This document shows positions 34,223 to 43,325 of a stretch of 64,000 nt of DNA, one piece after another. Source of the DNA: Clostridiaceae bacterium (GTDB taxonomy: Bacteria; Bacillota_I; Bacilli_A; Erysipelotrichales; Coprobacillaceae); contig CABJAS010000001.1 of the NCBI GenBank assembly GCA_902363625.1, positions 275,032 through 339,031 of the forward strand, written 5' to 3'. How positions within the stretch are numbered: the first letter of the stretch is position 1; every line of letters starts with the position of its first letter. The notes under the pieces are model-generated. The model had not been told where the DNA came from. It saw only the letters and a list, made by a program, of their open reading frames with translations, and made no database searches. The position numbers were made by a program, and so were the translations under genes.

Positions 34223-34983
34223 TGTTGTGCCTCCAAATAATCGTGAATGGATAAAGCCAGTACATCTAAACTGTTTTTCACTTCGGTAAAGCTGTTTTCA
34301 ACGCCCCCTACTTCTATCAGCAGCATATGATCTGTCACATATTGATTATAATAGGCTTCTCGTTCAAAAGTTCCGCGGCTGATTCCCGGCATATAGCTGT
34401 CGATCAATGCGGACAAAGCCTGTGAAGCTCCGCGTACTGCTTCCACTTTTTCACTTAGTCCCCCAATAACAAACATCATTTTCGCATATGCCTTATCATT
34501 AGCTAAAAGCCGTGTTACATTTGCTCCCACCGAATCACGGTGAAAGTCAATCACTAAATCAAAACCGCCATTATTGACTAACGCTTCGGTGAGGAATGTA
34601 TTTGATACCTGATAGAATTCATCATACTGCATTCCGTTGGCTGCCGCATAATTTTCAAAATTACTTTCCTCAACGATCACGTTATACCCCATCGTTCTTA
34701 ACTTCTCGGCTAAGTATTTACTTCCTTCAAACACACCCTGATCGGCATATTTTTCCTGCTGATGCGTAGAATAGATGTAAATACTTTTATTAACACCTTG
34801 ATTCTGATTCAACTTCACCATTTGCGATTCAAGATCGCTTACTACCTTGCTGTCCTGCTTTTCCAAGGCATCCACGCGGACATTATTATTAAGTAAATTA
34901 GTTACACACATATTGAGTGCAAACAAACATACGCTGAATATCAAAAACTTCCCTAAAATATAAAAACCTGAATTTCTTCGCAT
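34219..34983 (-). CDS. spoIIP: Stage II sporulation protein P (SpoIIP)
   Basis: Peptidoglycan amidase and endopeptidase needed for engulfment of the forespore. There is an N-terminal membrane anchor (FLIFSVCLFALNMCV). The catalytic amidase_2-like domain has IYSTHQQEKY (zinc His), VIVEESNF, FDLVIDFHRDSVG (second His) and LLIEVGGVENSF (catalytic Glu). At 254 residues it is much shorter than the Bacillus protein (about 400), lacking most of the linker. It is next to gpr and close to rpsT, a conserved order. A SigE-like -10 (CATACATT) lies upstream. Confidence 0.9.
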   Translation of the reverse strand: MRRNSGFYILGKFLIFSVCLFALNMCVTNLLNNNVRVDALEKQDSKVVSDLESQMVKLNQNQGVNKSIYIYSTHQQEKYADQGVFEGSKYLAEKLRTMGYNVIVEESNFENYAAANGMQYDEFYQVSNTFLTEALVNNGGFDLVIDFHRDSVGANVTRLLANDKAYAKMMFVIGGLSEKVEAVRGASQALSALIDSYMPGISRGTFEREAYYNQYVTDHMLLIEVGGVENSFTEVKNSLDVLALSIHDYLEAQQ

Positions 34984-35008
34984 ATCCTCACCTTCTATTC
35001 ACTTATAT

Positions 35009-35036
35009 AATGTATGAAAAGAATAGAGGATTTAGA
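35009..35036 (-). promoter_or_regulatory. Candidate SigE-type promoter of spoIIP
   Basis: On the - strand CATACATT (35009-35016) matches the mother-cell SigE -10 consensus CATACAHT. The -35 candidate TCTAAAT (35030-35036) with a 13-bp spacer is a poor match. Confidence 0.4.
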
Positions 35037-35039
35037 ACA

Positions 35040-35927
35040 TTAATTCAAAATATTCATCAAACAAATACTGATCATGTTCGATAAAATTTCAATACGATAG
35101 TCGATATCTTTACTTGTTATGACATAATTCTTGTTGATTGGATTCATTATTTCTTCAATTAAATGATAACGTTCATCATGATGAAGAGTGCCTAAGTGTC
35201 CCATCAGGAATTGTTTTTTCTCATCATCTAATTCTCCCTGATAAGGATCCTTGCGTACTACTTTCAAAATATTTTGACCGCCCTGCAAATTCTCAGAGAA
35301 GAAGCCTTCGACATATTTAAAAAATTCATTAATCAGGTTGCTGACTTTAATGACACAAGGAATACCGACAGCGATGACTTTACAGCCTAAATACGCTTCG
35401 TTGATCGCTGTGGTATAGTTGCCTACACCGCTTCCCGGACGAATACCGATATCATTGATTTGAATCGTCTTATATAAAGCATCGGATTGAATCGCTGAAA
35501 GAGAATCAATAGCGATGACTAAATCAATCTGATATTTCTCAACAATGCTTTTTACCATCTCGGCACTTTCTAAGCCGGTTTGTCCTTTTACACGTGGAAT
35601 AAATAAATAAAGATGATCGAGGCTCATTTCCATTTTACCGACAATTTTTGGTCCGATCGCATCCGCATTGAAATCAGCGTTTCCCAACCCCACAACAAGA
35701 ATGCGCTGTGCCGGTAAATAAGGAGTCATCACTACCTTAAAGGCTTCTAAAAGATCATCCTGCTGATAATCATTTAAAATGATCTCATCATAATGTCCTT
35801 TAGGTTCTTGAAAAAAGTCATATTGTTCTAATGTGACGTCATTAAATGTAAGCTTATTAAACTTATAATCTTCGTTTTCTTTTAGATGTTCCAGCTGTTC
35901 TCTGGCTAAATCTGTATTATAATTCAT
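35040..35927 (-). CDS. gpr: Germination protease GPR
   Basis: A 295-residue peptidase (family A25) that degrades small acid-soluble proteins when spores germinate. Seen are MNYNTDLAREQLEHL at the N-terminus (pro-region), ILVVGLGNADFNADAIGPKIV, TGLESAEMVKSIVEKYQIDLVIAIDSLSA and GIRPGSGVGN. The frame runs on to 36068 but that part overlaps the rpsT promoter; GGTGAT sits before the ATG at 35927. It lies upstream of spoIIP and divergent from rpsT, as in Bacillus. Together with spoIIP it marks the organism as a spore former. Confidence 0.92.
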   Translation of the reverse strand: MNYNTDLAREQLEHLKENEDYKFNKLTFNDVTLEQYDFFQEPKGHYDEIILNDYQQDDLLEAFKVVMTPYLPAQRILVVGLGNADFNADAIGPKIVGKMEMSLDHLYLFIPRVKGQTGLESAEMVKSIVEKYQIDLVIAIDSLSAIQSDALYKTIQINDIGIRPGSGVGNYTTAINEAYLGCKVIAVGIPCVIKVSNLINEFFKYVEGFFSENLQGGQNILKVVRKDPYQGELDDEKKQFLMGHLGTLHHDERYHLIEEIMNPINKNYVITSKDIDYRIEILSNMISICLMNILN

Positions 35928-35941
35928 AAAATCACCAAACT

Positions 35942-35967
35942 TAGTATGACCATAAAACCATGATTCA
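35942..35967 (-). promoter_or_regulatory. Possible forespore (SigG-like) promoter of gpr
   Basis: On the - strand CATACTA (35942-35948) equals the SigF/SigG -10 pattern and TGAATC (35962-35967) resembles its -35, but the 13-bp spacing is shorter than expected. gpr is SigG-dependent in Bacillus. Confidence 0.3.
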
Positions 35968-35987
35968 ACAAAAAAATAAAAATAAGA

Positions 35988-36016
35988 TTGCATTTCATTT
36001 CTATTTTTGTTAAAAT
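35988..36016 (+). promoter_or_regulatory. Sigma-A promoter of rpsT
   Basis: TTGCAT (35988-35993), a 17-bp spacer, and TAAAAT (36011-36016) preceded by TGT, an extended -10. Confidence 0.7.
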
Positions 36017-36047
36017 TGGTAAGGAAATGAATCGGAGGTGGACAAAA

Positions 36048-36311
36048 ATGGCTAACATGAAACAACAAATCAAACGTTATAAAAACGATGATGCTAAACG
36101 TGCTGTTAATAACGGATACAGAACTGCTTTAAAAACTGCTATCAAAAAAGTATTAGCTGCTGTTGAAGCTGGAAATAAAGAAGAAGCGATTGCTGCTTAT
36201 AATGTAGCTTCTAGTAAATTAGATGCATCTGTAACAAAAGGATTCCATCACAAAAACTATGCTTCTAGACAAAAATCTAGATTGGCTAAATTAGTAAACT
36301 CTATTAACTAA
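36048..36311 (+). CDS. rpsT: 30S ribosomal protein S20
   Basis: An 87-residue basic protein of three long helices that binds 16S rRNA during early small-subunit assembly. MKQQIKRYKNDDAKRAVNNGYRTALKTAIKK and KGFHHKNYASRQKSRLAKLV are family hallmarks. GGAGGTGG precedes the ATG at 36048; the longer frame from 35988 begins in the -35 box. It has its own promoter and terminator. Confidence 0.95.
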   Translation: MANMKQQIKRYKNDDAKRAVNNGYRTALKTAIKKVLAAVEAGNKEEAIAAYNVASSKLDASVTKGFHHKNYASRQKSRLAKLVNSIN

Positions 36312-36329
36312 GGCTAATAGAGTTTTTTT
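36297..36329 (+). terminator. Terminator of rpsT
   Basis: AACTCTATTA/TAATAGAGTT form a 10-bp stem with an 8-base loop, followed by TTTTT. The stem overlaps the last codons and the stop. Confidence 0.85.
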
Positions 36330-36377
36330 GTTGCTTAAAACAACGTTATCAATACAGTTTTTTTTTTGCGTTTTTTT

Positions 36378-36386
36378 TGCTATGAT
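36378..36386 (+). promoter_or_regulatory. Extended -10 promoter of pepF
   Basis: TGCTATGAT (TATGAT at 36381-36386) follows two T-rich runs and lies 17 bp before the ATG. Confidence 0.4.
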
Positions 36387-36403
36387 AGTAACGAGGTGAT
36401 TGA

Positions 36404-38182
36404 ATGAATAGAAATGAAATCAGCCTTCAGGATACCTGGGATCTAACCAAAATCTATGAAGACGAAAAAAGCTTTAATGAAGATTTAAAGGAAACCAAAA
36501 GTTTATGTGAAAAATTAGTACAGCAGGAAAAAACATTTATTGACAGTGCAGATCAGTTTTATCAGTTTTTAGAAGATTATACGAAGATGGATCGTCTGCT
36601 TTCAAAATTGTATTGCTATACGCATTTAAGTGTAGATGTTGAACCTAACAATCAGTTCATTAAAAGCATGGAAGCAAGAGTCATGGCTCTATATGAACAA
36701 ATCTCGCAAAGTCTGACTTTTGTTGATTTGGATATTATCGCTCATCAAGAAGTAGTTAAAGAATATCTGAAGGAAGAACGTTTTAAGGTCTATCGCTATA
36801 ATATGCAGGAAACCTTCCGTCAAGCCAGTCATACACTTTCTAAAGAAATGGAAGACCTGCTTGCACAGATTTATCCTCTAGCGGATACCGGAAGTGGTGT
36901 CTTTGATGCATTGAGGCTGGAATTCGAACCGGTTTTAGTGGATGGCAAGGAAGAGTTCTTAAATAGTGCGACATTAACTAAATTCTTAAAGAATGAAAAT
37001 GAGGAAGTACGACGCACTGCTTATCATCACTTTTATAAAGAATATCAGCGTTTTGAAAACGTCTTTGCCAAAACGTTATCAAGCACAATGAAAAAAGATG
37101 CCTTTTTAGCGAAAACACGACATTTTGAAGACAGCTTGGCTGCCAGCTTATTTGCCGATCAGGCACCAAGTGAGCTGTTTCATAAAATCCTAGAACAAGC
37201 CAATGAGAAATATCGTCCGCTCTTTCATCGCTATAACGCATTGAAAAAACGTTTAATGAACAAAGAGATTATGTATAACTATGATTTAAGTGTGCCTTTA
37301 GTTAAATCAAAACAGCGTCATTATACAATTGATGAATGCTTTGATATTATTCTTAAATGTGTGGATGTTTTTGGCGATGAATATACGGATATTATTAAGA
37401 AAGCCAAAGCAGAACGCTGGATCGACTTTTATCCGCATGTCGGTAAACGTGCCGGTGCCTATTCAAGCGGCTGCTATGATACAAATCCATATATCCTCAT
37501 GAATTTTATCGGTGACTATCAGTCATTATCAACTATGATTCATGAATTAGGACACAGCTGTCATACGTATCTTTCTAATAAGTATCAGCCGCCCCAGACG
37601 AATAACTATCGTATCTTTGTAGCGGAAGTGGCATCAACAGTAAATGAAATGCTGCTGATCCAACACTTATTAGCGAATACTCAGGATAAGCAGGAAAAAG
37701 CCAGCCTTCTTTATGATCTGTTAGAAAATTGCGTGGGATTGATTTTCAGACAGCCGATGTTTGCTGATTTTGAATACAAGCTGCATGCTATGGCGGAGAA
37801 AGATCAGCCGATGTCCAGTCAAATCATCACAGATCTTTATCAGCAGTTAAATCAGGAATATTTTGGACCGGATGTAGTGTTAGATGACTTAACTCGTTAT
37901 TCTTGCTATCACGTGCCGCATTTCTATTACAATTACTATGTCTATAAATATACTTTGGGTATGTGCTGTGCCCTCGCTATTACAGCCAGAGTCACAAAAC
38001 AGGATACTCAGCAAATTGAATGTTATCTGCAGTTCTTGAAATCAGGTGGAAGCAAACCACCGATCGAACTGCTGCAGACTGCAAATGTGGATCCATTATC
38101 CGATCAGCTTTATGATGATGCTTTCCATTATTTTGAGGATTTATTAAATGAATTTGAAAGTTTAATGCTTGAAAAGGAGTAA
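36404..38182 (+). CDS. pepF: Oligoendopeptidase F, M3 family
   Basis: A 592-residue cytosolic zinc metallopeptidase that cuts peptides of roughly 7-17 residues. The zinc site is H380-E381-x2-H384 in [15 protein letters not shown], with the third ligand in [13 protein letters not shown] about 25 residues on. The N-terminal oligopeptidase F domain (about 110-180) and the C-terminal [14 protein letters not shown] segment are also typical. GAGGTGATTGA precedes the ATG. ispG follows after 4 bp, so the two are co-transcribed. Confidence 0.93.
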   Translation: MNRNEISLQDTWDLTKIYEDEKSFNEDLKETKSLCEKLVQQEKTFIDSADQFYQFLEDYTKMDRLLSKLYCYTHLSVDVEPNNQFIKSMEARVMALYEQISQSLTFVDLDIIAHQEVVKEYLKEERFKVYRYNMQETFRQASHTLSKEMEDLLAQIYPLADTGSGVFDALRLEFEPVLVDGKEEFLNSATLTKFLKNENEEVRRTAYHHFYKEYQRFENVFAKTLSSTMKKDAFLAKTRHFEDSLAASLFADQAPSELFHKILEQANEKYRPLFHRYNALKKRLMNKEIMYNYDLSVPLVKSKQRHYTIDECFDIILKCVDVFGDEYTDIIKKAKAERWIDFYPHVGKRAGAYSSGCYDTNPYILMNFIGDYQSLSTMIHELGHSCHTYLSNKYQPPQTNNYRIFVAEVASTVNEMLLIQHLLANTQDKQEKASLLYDLLENCVGLIFRQPMFADFEYKLHAMAEKDQPMSSQIITDLYQQLNQEYFGPDVVLDDLTRYSCYHVPHFYYNYYVYKYTLGMCCALAITARVTKQDTQQIECYLQFLKSGGSKPPIELLQTANVDPLSDQLYDDAFHYFEDLLNEFESLMLEKE

Positions 38183-38186
38183 ACGC

Positions 38187-39242
38187 ATGAAAAGAGAGGA
38201 AACTCGCTCAATCAAAGTCGGTGACTTAATCATTGGGGGAAACAATCAAGTCATCATTCAATCGATGACCAATACCAAAACAAAGGATATTGAGGCTACT
38301 GTAGCTCAGATCAATCAATTAGCCGCGTCAGGATGTCAATTAGTCCGAATGGCTGTTTTCGATCAGGAGGATGCATTAGCCATTAAAGAAATTAAAAAGC
38401 AGGTGAAACTGCCTTTAGTGGCAGATATTCATTTTGATCATCGTTTAGCTTTGACAGCCATTGAATCGGGCATTGACAAGATTCGTATTAATCCCGGTAA
38501 TATTGGCTCAAAAGAAAAAATCGAAGCGGTGGTCAATGCTTGTAAAGCAAAACATATTCCCATTCGCATCGGTGTCAATGGCGGTTCTTTAGAAAAAGAT
38601 ATCCTGCAAAAATACGGACGCCCTACTCCCGAAGCAATGGTAGAGAGTGCGAAACGTCATGTTCAGATTTTAGAAGATTTAGATTTCCACGATATCTGTA
38701 TCTCTTTAAAGGCTTCATCTACACTATTAACGGTAGAAGCCTACAAACTAGCGAGCCAAACCTTCGACTACCCTCTTCATTTAGGCGTAACCGAATCAGG
38801 AACTGCGCTTGGCGGAACAATTAAATCAAGTGCCGGATTGGGAATCTTGCTGTATGAAGGCATCGGCAATACGATTCGTGTCTCTTTAAGTGATGATCCG
38901 TGTCAGGAAATTCCGGTAGCTAAAACATTGCTAAAGGAATTCGGATTAATGAGCAACGTACCGACATTAGTCTCTTGTCCGACCTGTGGACGTATTCAAT
39001 ACGATCTGATCCCGGTTGCTAAAGAGATCGAGCAATTTCTAAATACAATCCATGCCGATATTACCGTTGCCATTATGGGGTGTGCGGTAAATGGTCCGGG
39101 GGAAGCTAAACATGCGGACATCGCTATTGCCGGCGGAGTAAAGGAAGGATTGCTGATCAAAAAGGGTGAAATTATCAGAAAAGTTAAACAGGAGAACATG
39201 GTTGAAGAATTAAAAGCAGAAATATTAAAGATGGTACAATAA
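38187..39242 (+). CDS. ispG: 4-hydroxy-3-methylbut-2-enyl diphosphate synthase IspG
   Basis: Penultimate enzyme of the methylerythritol phosphate pathway to isoprenoids. From the ATG at 38187 it is 351 residues. A TIM-barrel N-terminal part ([33 protein letters not shown]) is followed by the [4Fe-4S] domain with C264, C267 (LVSCPTCGR) and C299 plus E306 ([11 protein letters not shown]). The frame opens with a TTG at 38169 inside AAGGAG, which is the ribosome site of the true start. With ispH in the same window, the organism uses this pathway. Confidence 0.94.
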   Translation: MKREETRSIKVGDLIIGGNNQVIIQSMTNTKTKDIEATVAQINQLAASGCQLVRMAVFDQEDALAIKEIKKQVKLPLVADIHFDHRLALTAIESGIDKIRINPGNIGSKEKIEAVVNACKAKHIPIRIGVNGGSLEKDILQKYGRPTPEAMVESAKRHVQILEDLDFHDICISLKASSTLLTVEAYKLASQTFDYPLHLGVTESGTALGGTIKSSAGLGILLYEGIGNTIRVSLSDDPCQEIPVAKTLLKEFGLMSNVPTLVSCPTCGRIQYDLIPVAKEIEQFLNTIHADITVAIMGCAVNGPGEAKHADIAIAGGVKEGLLIKKGEIIRKVKQENMVEELKAEILKMVQ

Positions 39243-39258
39243 ATGTATCATCTTTTTT
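39227..39258 (+). terminator. Terminator of pepF-ispG
   Basis: AAAGATGGTACA/TGTATCATCTTT (12 bp with one G-T pair) with an ATAAA loop, then more T. It overlaps the ispG stop. Confidence 0.8.
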
Positions 39259-39298
39259 AGTGAAGAAGCATATATACAGATTAGGGGGAAATATCACG

Positions 39299-39553
39299 AT
39301 GAATCTAAAAGAAAATTATATGCATATCCAATCCTTAACACTTACTAAATTAAAAAAAATATGTCAGGACTACCAATGTCAGATTAACGATTATGATTTA
39401 AGCATTATTCTTCAGATTATAAAAAATAATGTGTATGCATTGGTTACTGCACATTACCATCCTGTTTTATACAACGAGATAGAAAAAGAGACAAACATCT
39501 CTGTTTGTCATCAATTTAAACCCATTATTCAAGATTCTATTTTATTATTTTAA
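39299..39553 (+). CDS. YqfT/DUF2624-like small protein
   Basis: An 84-residue soluble helical protein. [35 protein letters not shown] fits the DUF2624 pattern (helix, short turn, second helix), and the gene sits by nfo in the ispH-yqfQ-cshB-nfo-yqfT-ispG neighbourhood of Bacillus, though here it faces the opposite way to nfo. The frame opens at 39260, but AGGGGG precedes the ATG at 39299. The last 9 bp overlap the 3' end of nfo. Function unknown; the family call leans on synteny. Confidence 0.6.
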   Translation: MNLKENYMHIQSLTLTKLKKICQDYQCQINDYDLSIILQIIKNNVYALVTAHYHPVLYNEIEKETNISVCHQFKPIIQDSILLF

Positions 39554-40408
39554 TCCCGGCTCAAACTTCTTATTGCGAATCATCGCAATTTCTCGTTTAT
39601 ATGGGGCTTTTTCTTCATGATAAGGCGTTTCTAAAAACTTAGGCACATGACTGAGACGTTCATTATAAATAATAGAACAAAGCGTATCAAAACCAATATA
39701 ACCATAACCGATATTTTCATGTCGGTCTTTTTTTGCACCGCGTTCATTTTTAGAATCATTGATATGCATCGCTTTAATACGATGAATACCGATTTTTTCA
39801 TCAAACTCATCCAAGTAGGCATCAAATTGTGTAAGATCATACCCGGCATCATGAAGATGACACGTATCTAAGCATACACCTAATTTATCATTATGTTCAA
39901 CATGATCAATCATATATTTCAACTGATCTGTCGTATAGCCTAGTTCGCTACCCTTTCCCGACATCGTTTCTAAGGCAATAATGACGTTTGTATCTTCACT
40001 TAATACCATATTTAATCCTTTTACGATTTGATCTAATCCTACTTCTTCACCCGCCTTAACATGACTTCCCGGATGAAGAACAACCATTTTCACTCCGATT
40101 GCCTCTACTCTTTCAATTTCCTGTCGCAGAAAGTCCACTGCTAACTCAAAAGTTTCAGGCTTTGTTGTATTGGCTAAGTTGATAATATAGGGAGCATGGA
40201 CTAAGACATCTTCAATCGCGATGCCATGCTCCTCCATCAAAGCTTTAGCTTCATCTATTCTCAGCTCTTCGATTTTTTTACGGCGTGTATTCTGTGGCGC
40301 ACCGGTATAAAACATGAAGGTGTTCGCTTCATAAGACAGAGCTTCTTTGACCGAACCTACCATCATTTCTTTTCCAGACATGCCAACATGACTTCCAATT
40401 TTCAACAT
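39545..40408 (-). CDS. nfo: Endonuclease IV (AP endonuclease)
   Basis: DNA-repair enzyme that nicks 5' to abasic sites. It is a 287-residue TIM barrel with a three-zinc site: [76 protein letters not shown], and LETPYHEEK at the end. AAGGA precedes the ATG at 40408, one base after the cshB stop; the frame to 40462 only overlaps cshB. It is co-transcribed with cshB. Confidence 0.95.
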   Translation of the reverse strand: MLKIGSHVGMSGKEMMVGSVKEALSYEANTFMFYTGAPQNTRRKKIEELRIDEAKALMEEHGIAIEDVLVHAPYIINLANTTKPETFELAVDFLRQEIERVEAIGVKMVVLHPGSHVKAGEEVGLDQIVKGLNMVLSEDTNVIIALETMSGKGSELGYTTDQLKYMIDHVEHNDKLGVCLDTCHLHDAGYDLTQFDAYLDEFDEKIGIHRIKAMHINDSKNERGAKKDRHENIGYGYIGFDTLCSIIYNERLSHVPKFLETPYHEEKAPYKREIAMIRNKKFEPGLK

Positions 40409-40409
40409 T

Positions 40410-41786
40410 CTAATAATTTCCTTCTTCTTTTTGTCTTTTTTCAATCTGTGCCTGTTTTGCACGTTCTTTTTTCTGACGGCGAATATCCTGCTGGATAATC
40501 GAACGTTTTTCTTTTCTCACTAATTTTTGAATTTCTATCTTACGTTTCTTTTTATACCCGGGCTTTACTTTTGTTGGACGGTTCACCATCTTAGAGATAC
40601 GTGTTTCAATCTCATTGCTGTGACGCACACGTTTATTACGACGGTCACGATCCGCTAAATCTACCCAAACACCATCTTTAATTTCCTGATTAGTAAACTT
40701 AATCCCTTTATTTTCCAGATACTTAATACTTCCTTCATCCTCAACGTTATATAAGCTGTAACAGATTCCGGTATATTTCCCACGTCCGCAGCGACCTGCA
40801 CGGTGCACATAGAAATCCAATTCCGTTGGAAAGTCCATTGAGATAATATGGCTTGCCCCATCAATGTCAATCCCTCTGGCAGCAATATCAGTTGCCACGA
40901 TATACTGGTAATCCATATTGTTGATGCGGCGCATCATTTGACGACGTTCACGCGGTTCCAGATCTCCATGAATCTCACCGACACGATATCCATCATCATG
41001 AAGCTTTTGAGCAATATCTCTTGCTTCACTGCGCTTATTACAGAAGATCAGACATATGTAAGGATCGATTGTATCCATGATCTTTTTAAGCAATTCAAAT
41101 TTACTCTTATGACGAACCGGGACTAAGATATGTTCAATATTATCAGTTGTCGCTTTCTTTTCATCAATCTCAATAATCTGCGGACTCTTCATATACTTTC
41201 TTAAAAATGGTCGGATATTCTGCGGAATTGTCGCACTAAAAACCAACATCTGCAAATCATCTTTCATCAGTCCGGCAACAGCATCAATATCTTCAAGATA
41301 ACCAAACTCCAAAGTCATATCAGCTTCATCGACAACAAAAATATCGGCTGTCGTAATTTTTAATGCTTGCTCATTAATAGATAAATCGCGGATTCTTCCC
41401 GGTGTCCCGATAACCACGTGCGGCTGTACCGCTAATTTATCAATTGCTTTTTGTTTATCATTCCCACCGATCACCAATGACACACGCACGGCTGGGTTCG
41501 CTTTTTGAAATAAACGGGCATGTTCAAAAATCTGCGTCGCTAATTCACGCGTTGGGGCTGTAATAACCGCCTGTACTTTATCTGAATTGGGATCAATTCC
41601 ATTCATGATCGGAAGCAGGAAGGCATGTGTTTTCCCTGTTCCGGTTTGAGAAATCCCGATAATATCGGTATGCCGCATGACCTGCGGAATGACTCTTTCC
41701 TGTATTTTTGTCGGCTTTTTGAAATTAAGCAGACGAATTGTATCATTAACAAACGGTTTAAAGTTAAATTGCTCAAAAGTTTTCAT
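40410..41786 (-). CDS. cshB: DEAD-box RNA helicase CshB
   Basis: A 458-residue ATP-dependent RNA helicase. The Q motif is in [23 protein letters not shown]; motif I is SQTGTGKT, Ia [37 protein letters not shown], and [11 protein letters not shown]. The C-terminal 70 residues are very basic. AAGGAGTGATAAA precedes the ATG at 41786. The CshB assignment follows from its place beside nfo, yqfQ and ispH as in Bacillus, where CshB aids cold adaptation and mRNA handling. Confidence 0.9.
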   Translation of the reverse strand: MKTFEQFNFKPFVNDTIRLLNFKKPTKIQERVIPQVMRHTDIIGISQTGTGKTHAFLLPIMNGIDPNSDKVQAVITAPTRELATQIFEHARLFQKANPAVRVSLVIGGNDKQKAIDKLAVQPHVVIGTPGRIRDLSINEQALKITTADIFVVDEADMTLEFGYLEDIDAVAGLMKDDLQMLVFSATIPQNIRPFLRKYMKSPQIIEIDEKKATTDNIEHILVPVRHKSKFELLKKIMDTIDPYICLIFCNKRSEARDIAQKLHDDGYRVGEIHGDLEPRERRQMMRRINNMDYQYIVATDIAARGIDIDGASHIISMDFPTELDFYVHRAGRCGRGKYTGICYSLYNVEDEGSIKYLENKGIKFTNQEIKDGVWVDLADRDRRNKRVRHSNEIETRISKMVNRPTKVKPGYKKKRKIEIQKLVRKEKRSIIQQDIRRQKKERAKQAQIEKRQKEEGNY

Positions 41787-41804
41787 TTTATCACTCCTTT
41801 TTTT

Positions 41805-41833
41805 ATTATACATAAACCAAAATAAATAAGCAA
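41805..41833 (-). promoter_or_regulatory. Proximal promoter of cshB-nfo
   Basis: On the - strand TTGCTT (41828-41833), a 17-bp spacer, and TATAAT (41805-41810). It lies 18 bp before the cshB ATG. Confidence 0.6.
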
Positions 41834-41864
41834 ATACCCTGATTAAAAAATTGGCGTATGTCTT

Positions 41865-41892
41865 ATTTTAACAAAATCGTGACTTTTGTCAA
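41865..41892 (-). promoter_or_regulatory. Distal promoter of cshB-nfo
   Basis: On the - strand consensus TTGACA (41887-41892), a 16-bp spacer, and TAAAAT (41865-41870) preceded by TGT. Its -35 overlaps the rightward -35 TTGTCA on the other strand. Confidence 0.6.
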
Positions 41893-41896
41893 CTAT

Positions 41897-41914
41897 AGGA
41901 TAACATCTTATCCT
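41897..41914. promoter_or_regulatory. Dyad overlapping the yqfQ-ispH promoter
   Basis: AGGATAA-CATC-TTATCCT is a perfect 7-bp dyad followed by TTTTT. Read rightward, TTGTCA (41886-41891), a 17-bp spacer and TATCCT (41909-41914) could be the promoter, making this an operator; the T-tract also allows an attenuator. The two readings cannot be separated from sequence. Confidence 0.4.
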
Positions 41915-41948
41915 TTTTTACATATACTAAGTAAGAGGAGGTAAAACA

Positions 41949-42317
41949 ATGAATAACTACCCACCGCAATATCCATTTTACGGCTATAACGCGCCCTACT
42001 ATCCAAGTCAAATGAACATGTCAATGAATCCGATGCAATATCAAAATCCGATGATGCCAATGTCACCGATCAAAAAAAGTCTGATTCCATTCAACATGCA
42101 AACTACATTACGAACGGCTCAAAAAGCCATTACGACATTTAATCAAGTCATTCCTGTCATTTATCAAGTACGACCGATAGTAAGCAACGCCAAAACCGCT
42201 TTTAGAGTGATCAAAGCGGTCAAGCAGATGGACCTCGACCCATCTTTTGACCAAGAGATCGACGAAGCATTAAAAAATGTCACCGATGAAGACACGCAGT
42301 TTGAAAATATGCTATAA
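41949..42317 (+). CDS. YqfQ family protein
   Basis: A 122-residue protein with a Met/Pro/Asn/Tyr-rich, disordered N-terminus (about 1-45; repeats of NPM, PMMPM) and a helical part (TLRTAQKAITTFNQVIPVIYQVRPIVSNAKTAFRVIKAVKQM) matching the YqfQ family, which has no firm function. GGAGGTAAAACA precedes the ATG. It lies 18 bp upstream of ispH, as YqfQ does in Bacillus, and should share its transcript. Confidence 0.75.
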   Translation: MNNYPPQYPFYGYNAPYYPSQMNMSMNPMQYQNPMMPMSPIKKSLIPFNMQTTLRTAQKAITTFNQVIPVIYQVRPIVSNAKTAFRVIKAVKQMDLDPSFDQEIDEALKNVTDEDTQFENML

Positions 42318-42335
42318 TCTTTCTGAGGTGATGAA

Positions 42336-43262
42336 ATGAAAGTATTTAAAGTCGTTCCTCGCGGCTATTGCCAAGGGGTTGTTAACGCAATTAAGATCGC
42401 AAAATCTACCCGTCAGCAATACCCTGACCAACCGATCTATATTTTAGGAATGATCGTGCATAATCAGTTTATCGTTGACGCCTTAAATAAAATCGGGATC
42501 CGCACCATTGACTGCAAAGGAAAATCCCGTCTGGAGCTATTAGATGAAATTGACTCCGGAGTCGTGATTATCACGGCACATGGTGCTGGTCAAAATGTCT
42601 TTGAAAAAGCAAAGCAGAAAGGTTTGATCGTAGTCGATTCTACATGTAAGGATGTCATCAAGACCCATGAATTAATCTCACACTCTCTAAACATGGGACT
42701 AGATATTCTTTACATTGGAAAACAGGGTCATCCTGAAGCAGAAGGCGCTTTGGCTATTAATCCTATGCGTATCCATTTGATCCAAAATCAAGAGGATATT
42801 GAACGCCTTGAAAACAAGGAACAGCATTATGTTGTGACAAACCAAACAACTATGAGCATGTGGGATGTGCAAATGCTTTCACACTATGCCGCAACGCAAT
42901 TACCCCATGTTGAAATCATGAAAGAAACCTGTAACGCTACAACGATCCGCCAGCAGGCGATGGCAGCTTTACCGGAAGACGTTGATTTTCTTTATGTTGT
43001 AGGAGATCCTCATTCCAACAATACCACTCGTTTAGCGAATATAGCGAAAGAAAAGAAAGATATTCCTGTACGATTGATAGAAAGCGTTGAAGATATTTGT
43101 TTAGATGATTTAAAAAGCAGACAGCATATTGCAGTGACTGCCGGTGCGTCTACTCCTACTTATCTAACCAATATGGTGATTGATTATCTTGAACAACTGG
43201 AGATGGAAAATCCCGCAACTTACAAGCTGCCTGTAATCGATGCAGAGAAGATTTTAAATTAG
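42336..43262 (+). CDS. ispH: 4-hydroxy-3-methylbut-2-enyl diphosphate reductase IspH
   Basis: Last enzyme of the methylerythritol phosphate pathway, yielding IPP and DMAPP in the cytosol. It has a 308-residue trefoil with [4Fe-4S] ligands C12 (PRGYCQGV), C104 (VDSTCKDV) and C199 (KETCNATTIRQ). Substrate residues include H42 (MIVHNQ), H82 (TAHGAG), GHPEAEG and TNQTTMS. GAGGTGAT precedes the ATG. It is co-transcribed with yqfQ and ends in a strong terminator. Confidence 0.94.
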   Translation: MKVFKVVPRGYCQGVVNAIKIAKSTRQQYPDQPIYILGMIVHNQFIVDALNKIGIRTIDCKGKSRLELLDEIDSGVVIITAHGAGQNVFEKAKQKGLIVVDSTCKDVIKTHELISHSLNMGLDILYIGKQGHPEAEGALAINPMRIHLIQNQEDIERLENKEQHYVVTNQTTMSMWDVQMLSHYAATQLPHVEIMKETCNATTIRQQAMAALPEDVDFLYVVGDPHSNNTTRLANIAKEKKDIPVRLIESVEDICLDDLKSRQHIAVTAGASTPTYLTNMVIDYLEQLEMENPATYKLPVIDAEKILN

Positions 43263-43285
43263 TACCAATTCGTTGGTACTTTTTT
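43261..43285 (+). terminator. Terminator of yqfQ-ispH
   Basis: AGTACCAA-TTCG-TTGGTACT, a perfect 8-bp stem with a stable TTCG tetraloop, then TTTTT. Confidence 0.9.
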
Positions 43286-43291
43286 AATATA

Positions 43292-43325
43292 AAAAGGCAT
43301 GTGCTCCTAAGAGCAAATACCTTTT
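43292..43325 (-). terminator. Hairpin after the CoA-disulfide reductase gene
   Basis: On the - strand AAAAGGTATTTGCTC and GAGCACATGCCTTTT pair with one mismatch and one G-T pair. The stem overlaps the stop codon; the trailing T-tract is modest. Confidence 0.55.

Noticed and set aside
35928..36068. N-terminal extension of GPR
   Set aside because: It crosses the rpsT promoter and ribosome site, and GPR proteins start near MxxxTDLA.
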